Shown here: one piece after another, positions 8,892-18,909 of the stretch
Numbering within the stretch: position 1 is the stretch's first letter
How the letters are laid out: every line of letters begins with the position of its first letter
Assembly (NCBI RefSeq): GCF_001665605.1
Contig: NZ_LZSV01000009.1
Coordinates: forward strand, 1 to 64,000
Direction: 5' to 3'
From: Mycobacterium sp. 852014-50255_SCH5639931
GTDB taxonomy: Bacteria; Actinomycetota; Actinomycetes; Mycobacteriales; Mycobacteriaceae
DNA: 64,000 nucleotides
The notes under the pieces: model-generated
The model's database searches: none
The model's input: the letters and a program-made list of their open reading frames with translations, nothing else
Told to the model about the DNA's origin: nothing
Made by a program: the position numbers and the translations under genes

Positions 8892-10337
8892 TTGCCACCC
8901 ACGTCGATCAGCCTGACAGAGCAGATGCTGCGGCGCCGCCCGGTCGTCGGCACGCCCGTCGCCCATGGGGCCGCGGACCACCTCAAGCGGACCATCGGCA
9001 CCTTTCAGCTGACCATGTTCGGGGTCGGATCGACGGTCGGGACGGGCATCTTCTTCGTCATGTCTCAAGCCGTGCCGGAAGCCGGTCCCGGAGTGATTCT
9101 GTCGTTCCTCATCGCCGGACTCGCGGCCGGACTCGCGGCCATCTGCTACGCCGAATTGGCTTCCGCGGTGCCCGTTTCCGGCTCTTCCTATTCCTATGCG
9201 TACACAACTCTGGGCGAGGTCGTCGCGATGGGGGTGGCGGCCTGCCTGCTGCTCGAATACGGGGTGTCGACCGCCGCGGTCGCGGTGAACTGGAGCGGCT
9301 ATCTCAACAAGCTGCTCAGCAATGTCTTCGGTTTCCAGTTGCCGCATGTCTTGTCGGCCGCGCCGTGGGATGCGCGGCCCGGCTGGTTGAATCTCCCGGC
9401 GATCATCTTGATCGGGATGTGCGCACTGCTGCTCATCCGCGGCGCCAGCGAGTCAGCCAGGGTCAACACGATCATGGTGCTGATCAAGCTGGGGGTTCTG
9501 GTCATCTTCGCGATCGTCGCGTTCACCGCCTTCGACGCGAGCCATCTCCGCGGCTTCGCGCCATTCGGCGCTGCCGGCATCGGCTCCGCCGCCGGCACCA
9601 TCTTCTTCTCCTATATCGGCCTTGACGCCGTGTCTACCGCCGGAGACGAGGTGAAGAACCCGCAGAAAACCATGCCGCGCGCGCTGATTGCGGCGCTGGT
9701 GACGGTCACCAGCGTCTACGTGTTCGTTGCCCTCGCCGCACTGGGCACTCAGCCGTGGCAGGACTTCGCCGGGCAGCAGGAGGCCGGCCTGGCCACCATC
9801 CTCGACAACGTCACCCGTGGCAGCTGGGCCAGCACGATTCTGGCCGCGGGCGCTGTCATCTCGATATTCTCCGTCACCCTGGTCAGCATGTATGGGCAGA
9901 CCCGCATCCTGTTCGCAATGGGACGCGACGGGCTGCTGCCAACGCGCTTCGCGCGCGTGAACACGAACACCATGACGCCGGTGGGCAATACGGTGATCGT
10001 GGCCATCGCAGCCTCTGCGCTGGCCGCCTTCATACCGCTGGAAAAGTTGGCGGACATGGTGTCCATCGGGACACTCACCGCGTTCGTCGTCGTATCCGCC
10101 GGAGTGATCATCTTGCGGGTGCGCGAGCCCGACTTGCCGCGGGGCTTCAAAGTTCCCGGTTATCCCGTCACGCCCGTCCTTTCGGTGCTGGCCTGCGGGT
10201 ACATCCTCGCCAGTCTGCACTGGTACACCTGGATCGCGTTCAGCGGCTGGGTCGCGCTCGCGTTAGCCTTCTACTTCGTGTGGGGCCGCCATCACAGCGC
10301 GCTCAACAGCGAAGCGCTCGAGCGGGACGCGCTGTGA
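8892..10337 (+). CDS. rocE: Cationic amino-acid permease (APC family)
   Basis: 481 residues, about 12 membrane helices. The TTG start at 8892 is supported by AGGAGG five bases upstream. The first helix carries the APC-family unwound-helix motif GVGSTVGTGIFF, and IFFSYIGLDAVSTAGDE matches the helix 6 region of cationic amino-acid transporters. It lies 26 nt behind rocD and overlaps the universal-stress gene by 4 nt, so it is in the same operon. Likely imports arginine or ornithine for the two upstream enzymes. Corresponds to Rv2320c. Confidence 0.88.
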   Translation: MPPTSISLTEQMLRRRPVVGTPVAHGAADHLKRTIGTFQLTMFGVGSTVGTGIFFVMSQAVPEAGPGVILSFLIAGLAAGLAAICYAELASAVPVSGSSYSYAYTTLGEVVAMGVAACLLLEYGVSTAAVAVNWSGYLNKLLSNVFGFQLPHVLSAAPWDARPGWLNLPAIILIGMCALLLIRGASESARVNTIMVLIKLGVLVIFAIVAFTAFDASHLRGFAPFGAAGIGSAAGTIFFSYIGLDAVSTAGDEVKNPQKTMPRALIAALVTVTSVYVFVALAALGTQPWQDFAGQQEAGLATILDNVTRGSWASTILAAGAVISIFSVTLVSMYGQTRILFAMGRDGLLPTRFARVNTNTMTPVGNTVIVAIAASALAAFIPLEKLADMVSIGTLTAFVVVSAGVIILRVREPDLPRGFKVPGYPVTPVLSVLACGYILASLHWYTWIAFSGWVALALAFYFVWGRHHSALNSEALERDAL

Positions 10338-11212
10338 CCGTCGTCGTCGGCTACCGTGCCGGCAAGGTGGGGCTCTCGGGTTTGCACCTGGGCGTGCGCA
10401 TCGCGCGGACCCGTGGCACCTCGCTCACCGTGGTGACGGTTGTGCCCAAACCGTGGCTGACGCCGTCGCTCGCCCGCGTCGACGCCGAATACGAGCTGTG
10501 GGCCGACGCCATGGCCGACGAGTCGGCGAAGGAGGCCGGCCGCGTCCTGGACACGGTGGCCGACGGCATCGAGGTCACTTACCTGCACCGCGCGCACGGC
10601 TCGGTGTCGGGGGGACTCCTCGAGGTCATCCACGAGATTGACGCCGACGTGCTGGTGCTGGGCTCGTTGCCCAGCGGCGGCCACGGCCAAGTGCTGATCG
10701 GCTCCACCGCCGACTGGCTGCTGCACGCGTCGCCCGTTCCGGTGGCCATCAGCCCCCGCAATTACCTTGCGCACCAAGGCAAATTGACCCGCCTCACCTG
10801 TGCCTACTCGGCCACCCCCGATGCGATCGACGTGGTGAGGCGCTGCTTCGAGTTCGGTCAGCGATTCGGTGTGCCGGTGCGGGTGATCACGTTTGCGGTC
10901 CGCGGCAAGACGATGTATCCGCCGGAGGTCGGGCTCGAGGTCGAAGATGAGGTATTGCAGGCCTGGGCGTCGCAAGCGCGCGGCATCCTCGAGGAGCTGA
11001 AGACGGACGGGATCGTCAGCGAAGACGTTGCGCTGCAGGTAGTTACCGGCCGCAGTTGGAAAGACGCGCTGGAGCAGGCGGATTGGCAGGAGGGCGAGAT
11101 CCTGGCATTGGGCACCCGGCCGCGCGGCGACATCCGGCGGGTCTTCCTCGGTTCCCGCAGCGCCAAGATCATCCGGGAAAGCCCCGTGCCGGTGCTGGTG
11201 CTGCCGGGCTAA
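10334..11212 (+). CDS. Tandem universal stress protein
   Basis: 292 residues from a GTG overlapping the rocE stop (GTGA). Two USP domains in tandem: the first from VVVGYRAGKVGLSGL to LGSLPSGGHGQVLIGSTADWLLHASPVPV (about residues 2-145), the second ending GSRSAKIIRESPVPVLVLPG. Both end with the G-x-x-(S)-x-x-(A/V)-x-x-(S)-P-V-P-V signature of ATP-binding USPs. A longer reading from 9755 is only the rocE shadow. It closes the roc operon and converges on uspC with a 4-nt overlap of stops. Same length and position as Rv2319c. Possibly senses energy status for the permease; this is inference. Confidence 0.87.
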   Translation: MTVVVGYRAGKVGLSGLHLGVRIARTRGTSLTVVTVVPKPWLTPSLARVDAEYELWADAMADESAKEAGRVLDTVADGIEVTYLHRAHGSVSGGLLEVIHEIDADVLVLGSLPSGGHGQVLIGSTADWLLHASPVPVAISPRNYLAHQGKLTRLTCAYSATPDAIDVVRRCFEFGQRFGVPVRVITFAVRGKTMYPPEVGLEVEDEVLQAWASQARGILEELKTDGIVSEDVALQVVTGRSWKDALEQADWQEGEILALGTRPRGDIRRVFLGSRSAKIIRESPVPVLVLPG

Positions 11213-12549
11213 CGCTGCGCCGCGGCGTTCGCGGCCGCTTGCGCCCGCTTCAGGGTTGCCGCGACATCGCCACGGCCCAAGAACATCTCGTCGAAATAGG
11301 GCCGCAGGGCGTCGTTACCGGCGGCGAAGCCGGCGCCGCCGGGAGCCGCGATGCGCGGGCCGTTGAGCACGGCGAAGAAGGGTGTGACGTCGACGCCCCT
11401 CGCGGACCAGTAATGGAAGTAAACCGGCTGAGCCGACAGCACCGCCGGGATGGCCGCACCCTCGCGCCCCAGGAACTCATTGCCCTCCTTGCTGCCCATC
11501 CAGGCCAGGACTTGGCGCACCGCGTCGGGATGTTTCGTCGCGGCATTGCCCGCCGCCGCAATGCCGTTGGTGACGCTCACCCGGCCGGCCGGGCCCACCG
11601 GCATCATCGCCACCCCCCAGCGGAAGCGGGCATCACGGGCCACCGGCGCCAGGTTGTAGGTGCCGGACTGGAACAGCGCCATCCTGCCGGCCAGGAACTG
11701 GTTGCGCGAGAAGTCGCCGTTGTCGTTGGTGTCGGACGCGGGCGGCGAGACGTGGTCGTCGTTGATCAGGCCGACCAGATAGCGGAAGGCTTGCACGGCA
11801 CCGGAATTGTCGAACGCGAACGTGTCGCCGCGCTGGAAGACGCCGCCGGCCGAGCCGATGTAGTTGAGGTAGATACCCTGCGGGTCGTTGGCGGCGTTGT
11901 AGCCCCACTGCCGGACCCGTCCGGCGTCGAAACCCGCCGTGTTTCCGGGGCGTCCGTCGGCGTCCAGGGTGAGCCGGGCGAGCATGGGCCGCAGCGTGTC
12001 CCCGTCAGCTGCGCTCCACCGCAACCCGTTCAGCTGGGCGGGGTCGACGCCGGCCGCGGCGAGCAGGTCCGCGTTGTAATACAGCGCGATCCCGGCATCG
12101 GTCAGCTGCGGCACCCCCCACAGCGAGCCCCCGCGGGTGAACTGGTCGACGACCGCCGAATCCCACGCCGGGGCGGCCCTGTCGATCTTCATCAGCCGGC
12201 CACTGTCGGCGTAGGCGGCCAGATAGGCGTTGGAGAGCCAGAAGATATCGTCGGCACTGCCACCGGCGATATCGGTGCGCAGCGTGTCGAAGTACGTCGA
12301 ATACGCGACCACGCTGGTGTGCACCGCGATATCGGGATGCGCGCGATTGAACGCCTCGAACGACTGCCGATAGGCCGCGGCGATCTGTTCGGCCCAGACC
12401 CGCACCGTCACGACGACTTTGCCGCCGGGTGGCTGGCCGGAGTAGTCCAGCAGCACCGCGGTCGCACCCAACAACACCGCGACCAGCGCGAGCGCCGCGG
12501 CCATCACCGTCGAAAAGCGGGGCCGGCTCATGCTGCGCGAACGGGTCAC
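11209..12549 (-). CDS. uspC: ABC sugar-binding protein UspC
   Basis: 446 residues from a GTG at 12549 that overlaps the uspB stop (GTGA); longer frames extend into uspB. The N-terminus is basic then hydrophobic (MAAALALVAVLLGATAVLL), a signal or anchor segment without an obvious lipobox cysteine. The remainder is a solute-binding-protein fold: YRQSFEAFNRAHPDIAV, DDIFWLSNAYLAAYADSG, and a GAAIPAVLSAQPVY hinge region. In M. tuberculosis UspABC takes up amino-sugar compounds, with UspC as the extracytoplasmic receptor. Last gene of uspA-uspB-uspC. Confidence 0.9.
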   Translation of the reverse strand: MTRSRSMSRPRFSTVMAAALALVAVLLGATAVLLDYSGQPPGGKVVVTVRVWAEQIAAAYRQSFEAFNRAHPDIAVHTSVVAYSTYFDTLRTDIAGGSADDIFWLSNAYLAAYADSGRLMKIDRAAPAWDSAVVDQFTRGGSLWGVPQLTDAGIALYYNADLLAAAGVDPAQLNGLRWSAADGDTLRPMLARLTLDADGRPGNTAGFDAGRVRQWGYNAANDPQGIYLNYIGSAGGVFQRGDTFAFDNSGAVQAFRYLVGLINDDHVSPPASDTNDNGDFSRNQFLAGRMALFQSGTYNLAPVARDARFRWGVAMMPVGPAGRVSVTNGIAAAGNAATKHPDAVRQVLAWMGSKEGNEFLGREGAAIPAVLSAQPVYFHYWSARGVDVTPFFAVLNGPRIAAPGGAGFAAGNDALRPYFDEMFLGRGDVAATLKRAQAAANAAAQR

Positions 12550-13361
12550 TTGAGCCCCGAGACAACGATCGATGCGACGATGTGGCGCTGGAAGACGACG
12601 AAAAGCGCGATCAGCGGGACGATCGCGACCGTCGTCGCCGCCATGACCAGCGTCCACTGGGAGTTGAACCGCGACTGCAGATCGGCCGTCGCTACCGTGA
12701 GCACCCGCCACTTGTGCCCGCTGGTGATTACCAACGGCCACATGAAGTTATTCCACTGCGAGACCACCGTGATCAGCGTCAAGGCGGCCAACACCGGCCG
12801 GCTGGACGGAATCACCACATGCACGATCACGTCCAAGGTGTTGGCCCCGTCCAGGTGGGCGGCATTGACCAAGTCGTTCGGGATGATCCGAAAGTGCTCC
12901 CGCAGCAGGAAGATCGCGTACGGCGAGCCGAACATGAAGGGCAGCACCAGCGCCCAGAACGTGTTGCGCAGGCCGAGCTGGGCCATCATCAGATACAACG
13001 GCACCACGGTGACTGTTCCCGGCACCATCAACGTCGCGATGTAGACCCAGAACAGAGCGTCGCGCCCCGGAAAATGCAAGCGGGCGAACGCGTATGCGGC
13101 CAGCACCGAAAAGGTCAACTGGCCCACCAGGATCACGGCGGTCATCAACGCGGTCACCGCCGCCGCGCGGCCGAACCCGGCCCCACCGAGGTCGGCGTAG
13201 TTGGACAGGGTGAATGGCCGTGGCAGCTGCAGAGGCGTACCGGTGGCGAACTGGTGTGCCGAGGTGAACGAGGTCAACAAACCAAGCAGAAAGGGGACCA
13301 ACGTGATCAGCGCACCGAGGATGAGTCCGCCGTAGATGGCGAGCCGGCTAAGTGAGGTCAT
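12546..13361 (-). CDS. uspB: ABC sugar permease UspB
   Basis: 271 residues, six predicted membrane helices. The MalG-type EAA loop NAAHLDGANTLDVIVHV lies in the C-terminal third, followed by IPSSRPVLAALTLITVV. This loop contacts the ATPase subunit. It overlaps uspA by 14 nt and uspC by 4 nt, so the three are one operon reading leftwards. It ends in VSGLK, the usual V-x-G-x-x-G-like C-terminus of this class. No ATP-binding subunit is encoded nearby, so a shared ATPase must energise it. Confidence 0.9.
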   Translation of the reverse strand: MTSLSRLAIYGGLILGALITLVPFLLGLLTSFTSAHQFATGTPLQLPRPFTLSNYADLGGAGFGRAAAVTALMTAVILVGQLTFSVLAAYAFARLHFPGRDALFWVYIATLMVPGTVTVVPLYLMMAQLGLRNTFWALVLPFMFGSPYAIFLLREHFRIIPNDLVNAAHLDGANTLDVIVHVVIPSSRPVLAALTLITVVSQWNNFMWPLVITSGHKWRVLTVATADLQSRFNSQWTLVMAATTVAIVPLIALFVVFQRHIVASIVVSGLK

Positions 13362-14232
13362 AGCTGATCCGCCGCCGGAAGTAGAGATGCTGCACCATCG
13401 TGGCGCCGATCAGGATGGCGAACAGCACCACCGCCATCACCGACGCGCGCCCGATGGCCGCCGCGCCGAAAGCCTCGGCGTAGATGCGGTGGGCCACCAG
13501 ATCGGTGCTGCCCGCCGGTCCGCCGCCCGTCAACGCGTAGACCATGTCGAAAACCTGTGCGGTGCTGACGATTCCGGTCACCAGCACGAAAAATGTGGTC
13601 GGCCGCAACATGGGCAGGGTGATGCGCCAGAACCGTTGCCAAGCGGTGGCGCCGTCGGTGCGCGCGGCGGCGTGAATGTCGTCGGGGATCGCCAGCAGCC
13701 CCGCCAGGAACGACAGGGAGACGTAGCCGACGTTGGTCCACACGACGACGGCCGACACGAGCGGCAGCGCGAAGCTGGGGTCCGAAAGCCATTCGATGCT
13801 GTGTCCCAGCAGGGTGCTCACGGCCCCGTCGGTCGGGGCCAAAATCCAGCGCCACAGCACGGCGATCGCCAGCGGCGCGCAGATCCACGGCAGCACGTAG
13901 AGGGTGCGGAACAGGCCGGTGCCGGGAAGCTGGCGGGCCAGCATGGACGCGGCCAGCAGACCCAGCACCGTCTGCGCCGGCACCACGATCGCCACGAAGA
14001 GAGCTGTGACGATCAGCGAGTTGGCGAAGTTGCGATCCGTCAGCACCGACCGCCAGTTGGCCCCGCCCACATAGTGCAGCGGACCCAGCAGGTCCCAGCG
14101 GTAGAGGCTCAGCCAAATCACCACGAGGATGGGCAGCAGCAAGAAGGCCACGACGCCGAACAAGCTGGGCGCCAGCAGGGCATAGCCCAGCGCGGTGGAG
14201 CGAGGCTGTGTCCTCAGGGCGCCGCTGGCCAT
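13348..14232 (-). CDS. uspA: ABC sugar permease UspA
   Basis: 294 residues, six or seven membrane helices, MalF type. The start at 14232 precedes ALRTQPRSTALGYALLAPSLF, typical of the first helix. The EAA loop is DDIHAAARTDGATAWQRF, followed by ITLPMLRPTTFFVLVTG. First gene of the uspABC operon; the 58-bp gap to the divergent tldD-like gene must hold both promoters. Partner of UspB in the heterodimeric channel and of UspC as receptor. Confidence 0.9.
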   Translation of the reverse strand: MASGALRTQPRSTALGYALLAPSLFGVVAFLLLPILVVIWLSLYRWDLLGPLHYVGGANWRSVLTDRNFANSLIVTALFVAIVVPAQTVLGLLAASMLARQLPGTGLFRTLYVLPWICAPLAIAVLWRWILAPTDGAVSTLLGHSIEWLSDPSFALPLVSAVVVWTNVGYVSLSFLAGLLAIPDDIHAAARTDGATAWQRFWRITLPMLRPTTFFVLVTGIVSTAQVFDMVYALTGGGPAGSTDLVAHRIYAEAFGAAAIGRASVMAVVLFAILIGATMVQHLYFRRRISYDLT

Positions 14233-14290
14233 GGGGTAATTAAAGCGGGCGGGGCCTGGGTTTGGGGTGAACGGCCGTTACGGTGGATCC

Positions 14291-15808
14291 GTGACACCGA
14301 ACCGGGGGATCGATGCCGACTTCCTGAGCCTGCCGCGCCACCAGTTGGCCGAGGCCGCGCTTTCTTCGGCTACCGCGGCCGGCGCCAGCTACGCCGACCT
14401 GCGGGTTCACCGCATCGTGACCGAGATCATCCAGCTGCGCGACGGAGAGCTGGAGACGGCAGTCGTCAACCGCGAGGTCGGTCTGGCCGTGCGGGTGATC
14501 GTCGATGGCACGTGGGGATTCGCCTCGCACGCCGAGCTCGCGCCCTCGGTCGCGGCCGAGACGGCGCGTCGCGCCGTGCAGGTCGCCACCACCCTGGCGA
14601 CGCTGAACAGCGAGCGCGTCGAGCTGGCGCCCGAGCCGATATACGCCGACGCGACCTGGGTTTCCGATTATCGGATCGACCCGTTCAGCGTCCCGGCGAG
14701 CGACAAGATCGGCGTGCTGGAGGAATACTCCGGCCGGCTGCTCAGTGCCGACGGCGTCGACCACGTGTCGGCCGTGCTTACCGCCGTCAAGGAGCAGACG
14801 TTCTACGCCGATACCTTCGGATCGTCGATCACCCAGCAGCGGGTGCGGGTGCAGCCGTCGCTGGAGGCGGTGACCGTGGACGCCGAGGCGGGCAGCTTCG
14901 ACTCGATGCGCACGCTGGCCCCGCCGACTGGGCGCGGCTGGGAAGTGCTCGCCGGCGACGAGGTGTGGAACTGGACCGACGAGCTGGCGCAGTTGCCGTC
15001 GCTGCTCGCCGAAAAGGTCAAGGCGCCCAGCGTGACGGCGGGGCGCAAGGATTTGGTGATCGATCCCACCAACCTGTGGCTGACCATTCACGAATCGATC
15101 GGGCACGCAACCGAATACGACCGCGCCATCGGCTACGAGGCCGCCTACGCGGGAACGTCTTTCGCCACGCCGGACAAGCTCGGCACCATGCGGTACGGCT
15201 CCCCGGTGATGAACGTGACCGCCGACCGCACCGTCCAGCACGGGTTGGCCACCATCGGTTACGACGACGAGGGCGTGGCGGCGCAAAGCTGGGATCTGGT
15301 GCGCGACGGGGTGTTCGTCGGCTATCAGCTCGACCGGGTGTTCGCTCCGCGTCTGGGGCAGCCGCGGTCCAACGGGTGCTCGTATGCCGACTCGCCGCAT
15401 CATGTGCCGATTCAGCGGATGGCCAACGTGTCGCTGCAGCCGGCGCGCGAGGACGTCAGCACCGCCGACCTGATCGGCCGCGTCGAGGACGGCATCTACA
15501 TCATCGGCGACAAGTCTTGGTCAATCGACATGCAGCGCTACAACTTTCAGTTCACCGGCCAGCGGTTCTTCCACATCCGCGACGGTCGGCTGGACGGTCA
15601 ATTGCGAGACGTCGCCTACCAGGCCACCACGACCGATTTCTGGAATTCCATGGAAGCCGTGGGCGGCCCGTCGACCTGGCGGTTGGGCGGCGCGTTCAAC
15701 TGCGGCAAGGCGCAGCCCGGCCAGGTCGCCCCGGTCAGCCACGGCTGCCCGTCGGCCTTGTTCCGCGGCGTCAACGTGCTCAACACCCGGACCGAGGGCG
15801 GCCGATGA
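14291..15808 (+). CDS. TldD-like metalloprotease subunit
   Basis: 505 residues from the GTG at 14291, chosen for the GGTGGA just upstream; a GTG at 14267 would add eight residues. The zinc motif HESIGH is at residues 267-272, within NLWLTIHESIGHATEYDRA, as in TldD proteases. GCSYADSPHH and the C-terminal GRLDGQLRDVAYQATTTDFW also match the family. TldD/TldE heterodimers process modified peptides (microcin B17) or antitoxins (CcdA) in other bacteria; no such substrate is encoded in the window. ATGA overlap with the next gene. Same length as Rv2315c. Confidence 0.9.
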   Translation: MTPNRGIDADFLSLPRHQLAEAALSSATAAGASYADLRVHRIVTEIIQLRDGELETAVVNREVGLAVRVIVDGTWGFASHAELAPSVAAETARRAVQVATTLATLNSERVELAPEPIYADATWVSDYRIDPFSVPASDKIGVLEEYSGRLLSADGVDHVSAVLTAVKEQTFYADTFGSSITQQRVRVQPSLEAVTVDAEAGSFDSMRTLAPPTGRGWEVLAGDEVWNWTDELAQLPSLLAEKVKAPSVTAGRKDLVIDPTNLWLTIHESIGHATEYDRAIGYEAAYAGTSFATPDKLGTMRYGSPVMNVTADRTVQHGLATIGYDDEGVAAQSWDLVRDGVFVGYQLDRVFAPRLGQPRSNGCSYADSPHHVPIQRMANVSLQPAREDVSTADLIGRVEDGIYIIGDKSWSIDMQRYNFQFTGQRFFHIRDGRLDGQLRDVAYQATTTDFWNSMEAVGGPSTWRLGGAFNCGKAQPGQVAPVSHGCPSALFRGVNVLNTRTEGGR

Positions 15809-17178
15809 TCACCCCGCAGCATGTCGTCAACCTGGTCTTGGAGGAGGCCGCCAAGCTCGGCGGCGCCAGCGAGACCATGGTGCTCGTCACCGACAAGGTC
15901 GAGGCAACGTTGCGCTGGGCGGGCAATTCGATGACCACCAACGGTGTTTCGGTCAACCGCAGCATCACGGTGATCTCCGTCGTCCGCGCAGGGTCCAGCG
16001 CGCGGATCGGCACGATGGTCTCCGCCGAGGTGGATCCGCGGGTGATCCCCGAGTTGGTGGCGGCGTCCCAGGAGGCGGCCCGCTCGGCGCCCGAGGCCGG
16101 TGACGCCGCGCCGCTGTTGACCGATACCGGGGTGCCGGTCGATTGGGACGCGCCGGTGCCCGGTACCGGGCCGTTGGTGTTCGCCGATGTCGCCGACTCC
16201 TTGAGTCGCGGGTTCCGCGGCACCGACCGGCTGTATGGCTTTGCGCACCACAGCGTTTCGACGACGTTCCTGGCATCGTCGACCGGAGTGCGCCGGCGCT
16301 ACACCCAGCCCGCGGGGGCGGTGGAGATCAACGGCAAGCGCGGCGACGCTAGCGCATGGGCCGGTATCGGCACGCCCGACTTCGTCGACGTGCCAATGGA
16401 TTCGATGCTCGAGGAGCTGTCGATGCGGCTCGGCTGGGCCGAGCGCCGCGTGGAACTGCCCGCGGGGCGCTACGAGACGATCATGCCGCCGTCCACGGTG
16501 GCCGACATGATGCTTTACCTGGCCTGGTCGATGGCCGGCCGGGGCGCCCGGGAGGGCCGCACCGCGTTCTCGGCGCCCGGCGGCGGGACGCGGGTGGGGG
16601 AGCGGCTCACCGAATTGCCGCTGACGCTGTTCTCCGATCCGATGGCGCCGGGCCTGGCGTGCACGCCGTTCGTCGCGGTGAGCAGCTCGTCGGAGACGGC
16701 GTCGGTGTTCGACAACGGCATGGAGATCGGCCAAGTGGACTGGATCCGCAACGGGGTGATCAACGCGCTGGCGTACCCGCGCGCGACGGCGGCCAAATTC
16801 GATGCCCCCGTCGCGGTGGCCGCCGACAACCTGGTGATGACCGGCGGGTCGGCCGAGCTTGCCGACATGATCGCGGCCACCGAACGCGGCCTGCTGCTGA
16901 CCACGCTGTGGTACATCCGCGAGGTCGACCCCACCACGCTGCTGCTCACCGGGCTGACCCGCGACGGCGTCTACCTCATCGAAGATGGCGAGGTGACCGC
17001 CGCGGTCAACAACTTCCGGTTCAACGAGAGTCCGCTGGACCTGCTGCGGCGGGTCACCGAGGCCGGGGCGAGCGAGAAAACCCTGCCGCGGGAGTGGGCG
17101 GACTGGGCCACCCGTGCCGCCATGCCGTCGCTGCGGATACCGGACTTCCATATGTCTTCGGTGAGCCAGGCACAATAG
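15805..17178 (+). CDS. TldE/PmbA-like partner subunit
   Basis: 457 residues from the ATG whose ATGA overlaps the tldD-like stop. PmbA/TldE proteins share the TldD fold but lack the HExxH zinc site, and none is seen here. [20 protein letters not shown] near the N-terminus and [16 protein letters not shown] near residue 295 match the family. It should form the heterodimer with the preceding protein. A reading frame reaches far upstream to 13336, but that part is antisense to uspA and in another frame from tldD, and is not coding. Confidence 0.88.
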   Translation: MITPQHVVNLVLEEAAKLGGASETMVLVTDKVEATLRWAGNSMTTNGVSVNRSITVISVVRAGSSARIGTMVSAEVDPRVIPELVAASQEAARSAPEAGDAAPLLTDTGVPVDWDAPVPGTGPLVFADVADSLSRGFRGTDRLYGFAHHSVSTTFLASSTGVRRRYTQPAGAVEINGKRGDASAWAGIGTPDFVDVPMDSMLEELSMRLGWAERRVELPAGRYETIMPPSTVADMMLYLAWSMAGRGAREGRTAFSAPGGGTRVGERLTELPLTLFSDPMAPGLACTPFVAVSSSSETASVFDNGMEIGQVDWIRNGVINALAYPRATAAKFDAPVAVAADNLVMTGGSAELADMIAATERGLLLTTLWYIREVDPTTLLLTGLTRDGVYLIEDGEVTAAVNNFRFNESPLDLLRRVTEAGASEKTLPREWADWATRAAMPSLRIPDFHMSSVSQAQ

Positions 17179-17218
17179 GCGATTGCCGCTGAGCCGGCCG
17201 CGTTCTAGCGTGTGACGA

Positions 17219-18085
17219 ATGGCGGCTCCGGTTTCGGTCCAAGAAGATCAGCTGACGCGGTTGGTGGCCCTGGCTCCGGGCTCGCCGGCGGACGCGCGCA
17301 TTGCGGCCCTGGTTCGGCGGACGTGCGCCCAGACGCTGTCGCTGCCGCCACTGCCCAGTCCCGTCGAGGTCGGCGCGCCCGAGTCGGAGGCCGAAGCCGT
17401 CGCCACCGAGTTCGCCGAGCAGTTCAGCGCGGACGTCTCCGCGATCACCGACGGGCAGCGGTCCCGGCTGATCAAGCACCTGGGCGACAGAGCCTTCGGC
17501 GTGGTGGTCCTGATGTATATCGCCGACTTCGTGCCGCGGGTGCGGGCCGGGCTGGAAGCGCTCGGCGTCGGATCGGAGTACTTGGGCTGGGTCGACGGCG
17601 CCATCGAGTGGGATGGCACCACCGAGCCGTCGGGCCCGGTGTTCAACGACTTCTTGCCCGCGGTGGCCCGGATGCGTGCGCTGGACCCCGTCACCTCCGA
17701 GCTGGTCCGGCTGCACGGGGCGGCTCAGCACAATTGCCGGTTGTGCAAGTCGCTGCGCGAGGGCACGGCACTCGATGCCGGCGGTTCGGAGACGCTCTAC
17801 GAAGAGATCGATCGCTTCGAGTCGTCGGCGCTGCTCGATGACCGCGCGAAAGCGGCCCTGCGCTACGCCGATGCGTTAATTTGGACCCCTGCGCACCTCG
17901 CCGCCGACGATGCCGCCGAGGTGCGCTCCCGGTTCTCCGATGCCGAGGCCGTCGAGCTCACCTTTGACATCATGCGGAATGCAAGCAACAAAGTTGCCGT
18001 CGCTTTGGGCGCCGACGCCCCCAGGGTCGAGCAGGGTACCGAGCGATACCTGCTCGGAGCCGACGGCAAGACCGTCTTCAACTGA
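17219..18085 (+). CDS. Carboxymuconolactone decarboxylase/AhpD-like protein
   Basis: 288 residues from ATG 17219, 40 nt after the tldE-like gene. The AhpD-type core is in the C-terminal half: [15 protein letters not shown] contains the C-x-x-C pair found in AhpD peroxidase-adaptor proteins, followed by [12 protein letters not shown]. The N-terminal ~150 residues form a poorly conserved helical region. AhpD family members pass electrons through the CxxC dithiol; a specific partner is not visible. It appears to continue the Rv2315c-Rv2314c-Rv2313c order. Confidence 0.65.
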   Translation: MAAPVSVQEDQLTRLVALAPGSPADARIAALVRRTCAQTLSLPPLPSPVEVGAPESEAEAVATEFAEQFSADVSAITDGQRSRLIKHLGDRAFGVVVLMYIADFVPRVRAGLEALGVGSEYLGWVDGAIEWDGTTEPSGPVFNDFLPAVARMRALDPVTSELVRLHGAAQHNCRLCKSLREGTALDAGGSETLYEEIDRFESSALLDDRAKAALRYADALIWTPAHLAADDAAEVRSRFSDAEAVELTFDIMRNASNKVAVALGADAPRVEQGTERYLLGADGKTVFN

Positions 18086-18486
18086 CGATCGCGGGTACGG
18101 CCCGAGCGGCCACTGACCGCCCCTTGCACGGCGCTTAGCTACTGGTCAAGGGCGACGCCGGCCTAGCCGACCCTGCCGTGACTGCCGGGGCGCCATCGAT
18201 GCGCGAAAGGCTCCCGGCCGGCACGAAGTAGGAAATGTTAACCATCCGTACACGACCACGCAAACAAGAGTTCGTCCCTCGGGGGACGATTCTGGCTAAA
18301 TTCATATCTCGGCACCGAAACTGACACATGACGGTGATCTCGGATGGCAGCGCCGCCTGAGTTGACGACCATCGACCGCGTGACTGTTAACGGTGGCCCC
18401 GAATCGCTGTCTCGGTTAGCAGTTACCACCAAGGCTTGGTTCGCGTCGGAGAGCAACACCGCTCCCACGCAGAGGGAGGACCGGAG
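18086..18486. other. Intergenic region with possible promoter
   Basis: No gene is supported in these 401 bases. TTGACG at 18362-18367, a 17-bp spacer and TGTTAA at 18385-18390 form a plausible promoter for the first DUF732 gene. A GAAGTAGGAAAT string near 18224 is closely matched by GAAGTAGCAAAT near 19144 in front of the second DUF732 gene, which suggests that upstream DNA was duplicated with the gene. Confidence 0.35.
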
Positions 18487-18909
18487 ATGACAACCACCCG
18501 TGCACGCTCGCGCATGCGAGTGTCATCGGTCTGGGCTGCCGGCGTCGCGCTGGGGGCCTCGATGCTCGGCGGCGCGGTGCTGTCAGCACCGCAAGCTTCG
18601 GCGTCCTGCAACTTGAGCCCCAAGGACGACCAGTACATTCAGCTGCTCGCGCAGAACAAGATGGTGCACAACGCCGATTTCAGTGATTGCACCGAGGCCG
18701 CCGAGGGACGTTGGTTCGCCGACCAGGTTCGGAACCACCCCAATCCATTTGGGGAGGCCCAGGAGCTGGTCAACATGATCACGAACACGACGTCGATGAA
18801 CCAGGCCCAGGCCGAGTGGGAGGTCGAGTCGGCGATCTACGTGTATGCGCCAGACGTGATCCCCAAGATCAAAGACCAGGCCACGCACGCGAACTGGCCG
18901 TCCGCGTAG
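18487..18909 (+). CDS. Secreted DUF732 protein (copy 1)
   Basis: 140 residues from ATG 18487 with GGAGG seven bases upstream. A signal peptide is clear: arginine-rich start, hydrophobic AAGVALGASMLGGAVL, then APQASAS with a likely cut after ASA. The mature part has two cysteines (SCNLSP and FSDCTEA) that probably form a disulfide, and the DUF732 pattern FGEAQELVNMITNTT. DUF732 proteins are small secreted mycobacterial proteins without an agreed function. The next gene is a close paralogue of equal length. Confidence 0.85.
   Translation: MTTTRARSRMRVSSVWAAGVALGASMLGGAVLSAPQASASCNLSPKDDQYIQLLAQNKMVHNADFSDCTEAAEGRWFADQVRNHPNPFGEAQELVNMITNTTSMNQAQAEWEVESAIYVYAPDVIPKIKDQATHANWPSA

Noticed and set aside
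13336..15804. N-terminal two-thirds of a 1280-codon open frame ending with the TldE-like protein
   Set aside because: It is antisense to uspA and out of frame with the TldD-like gene; only the part from 15805 is protein-like.
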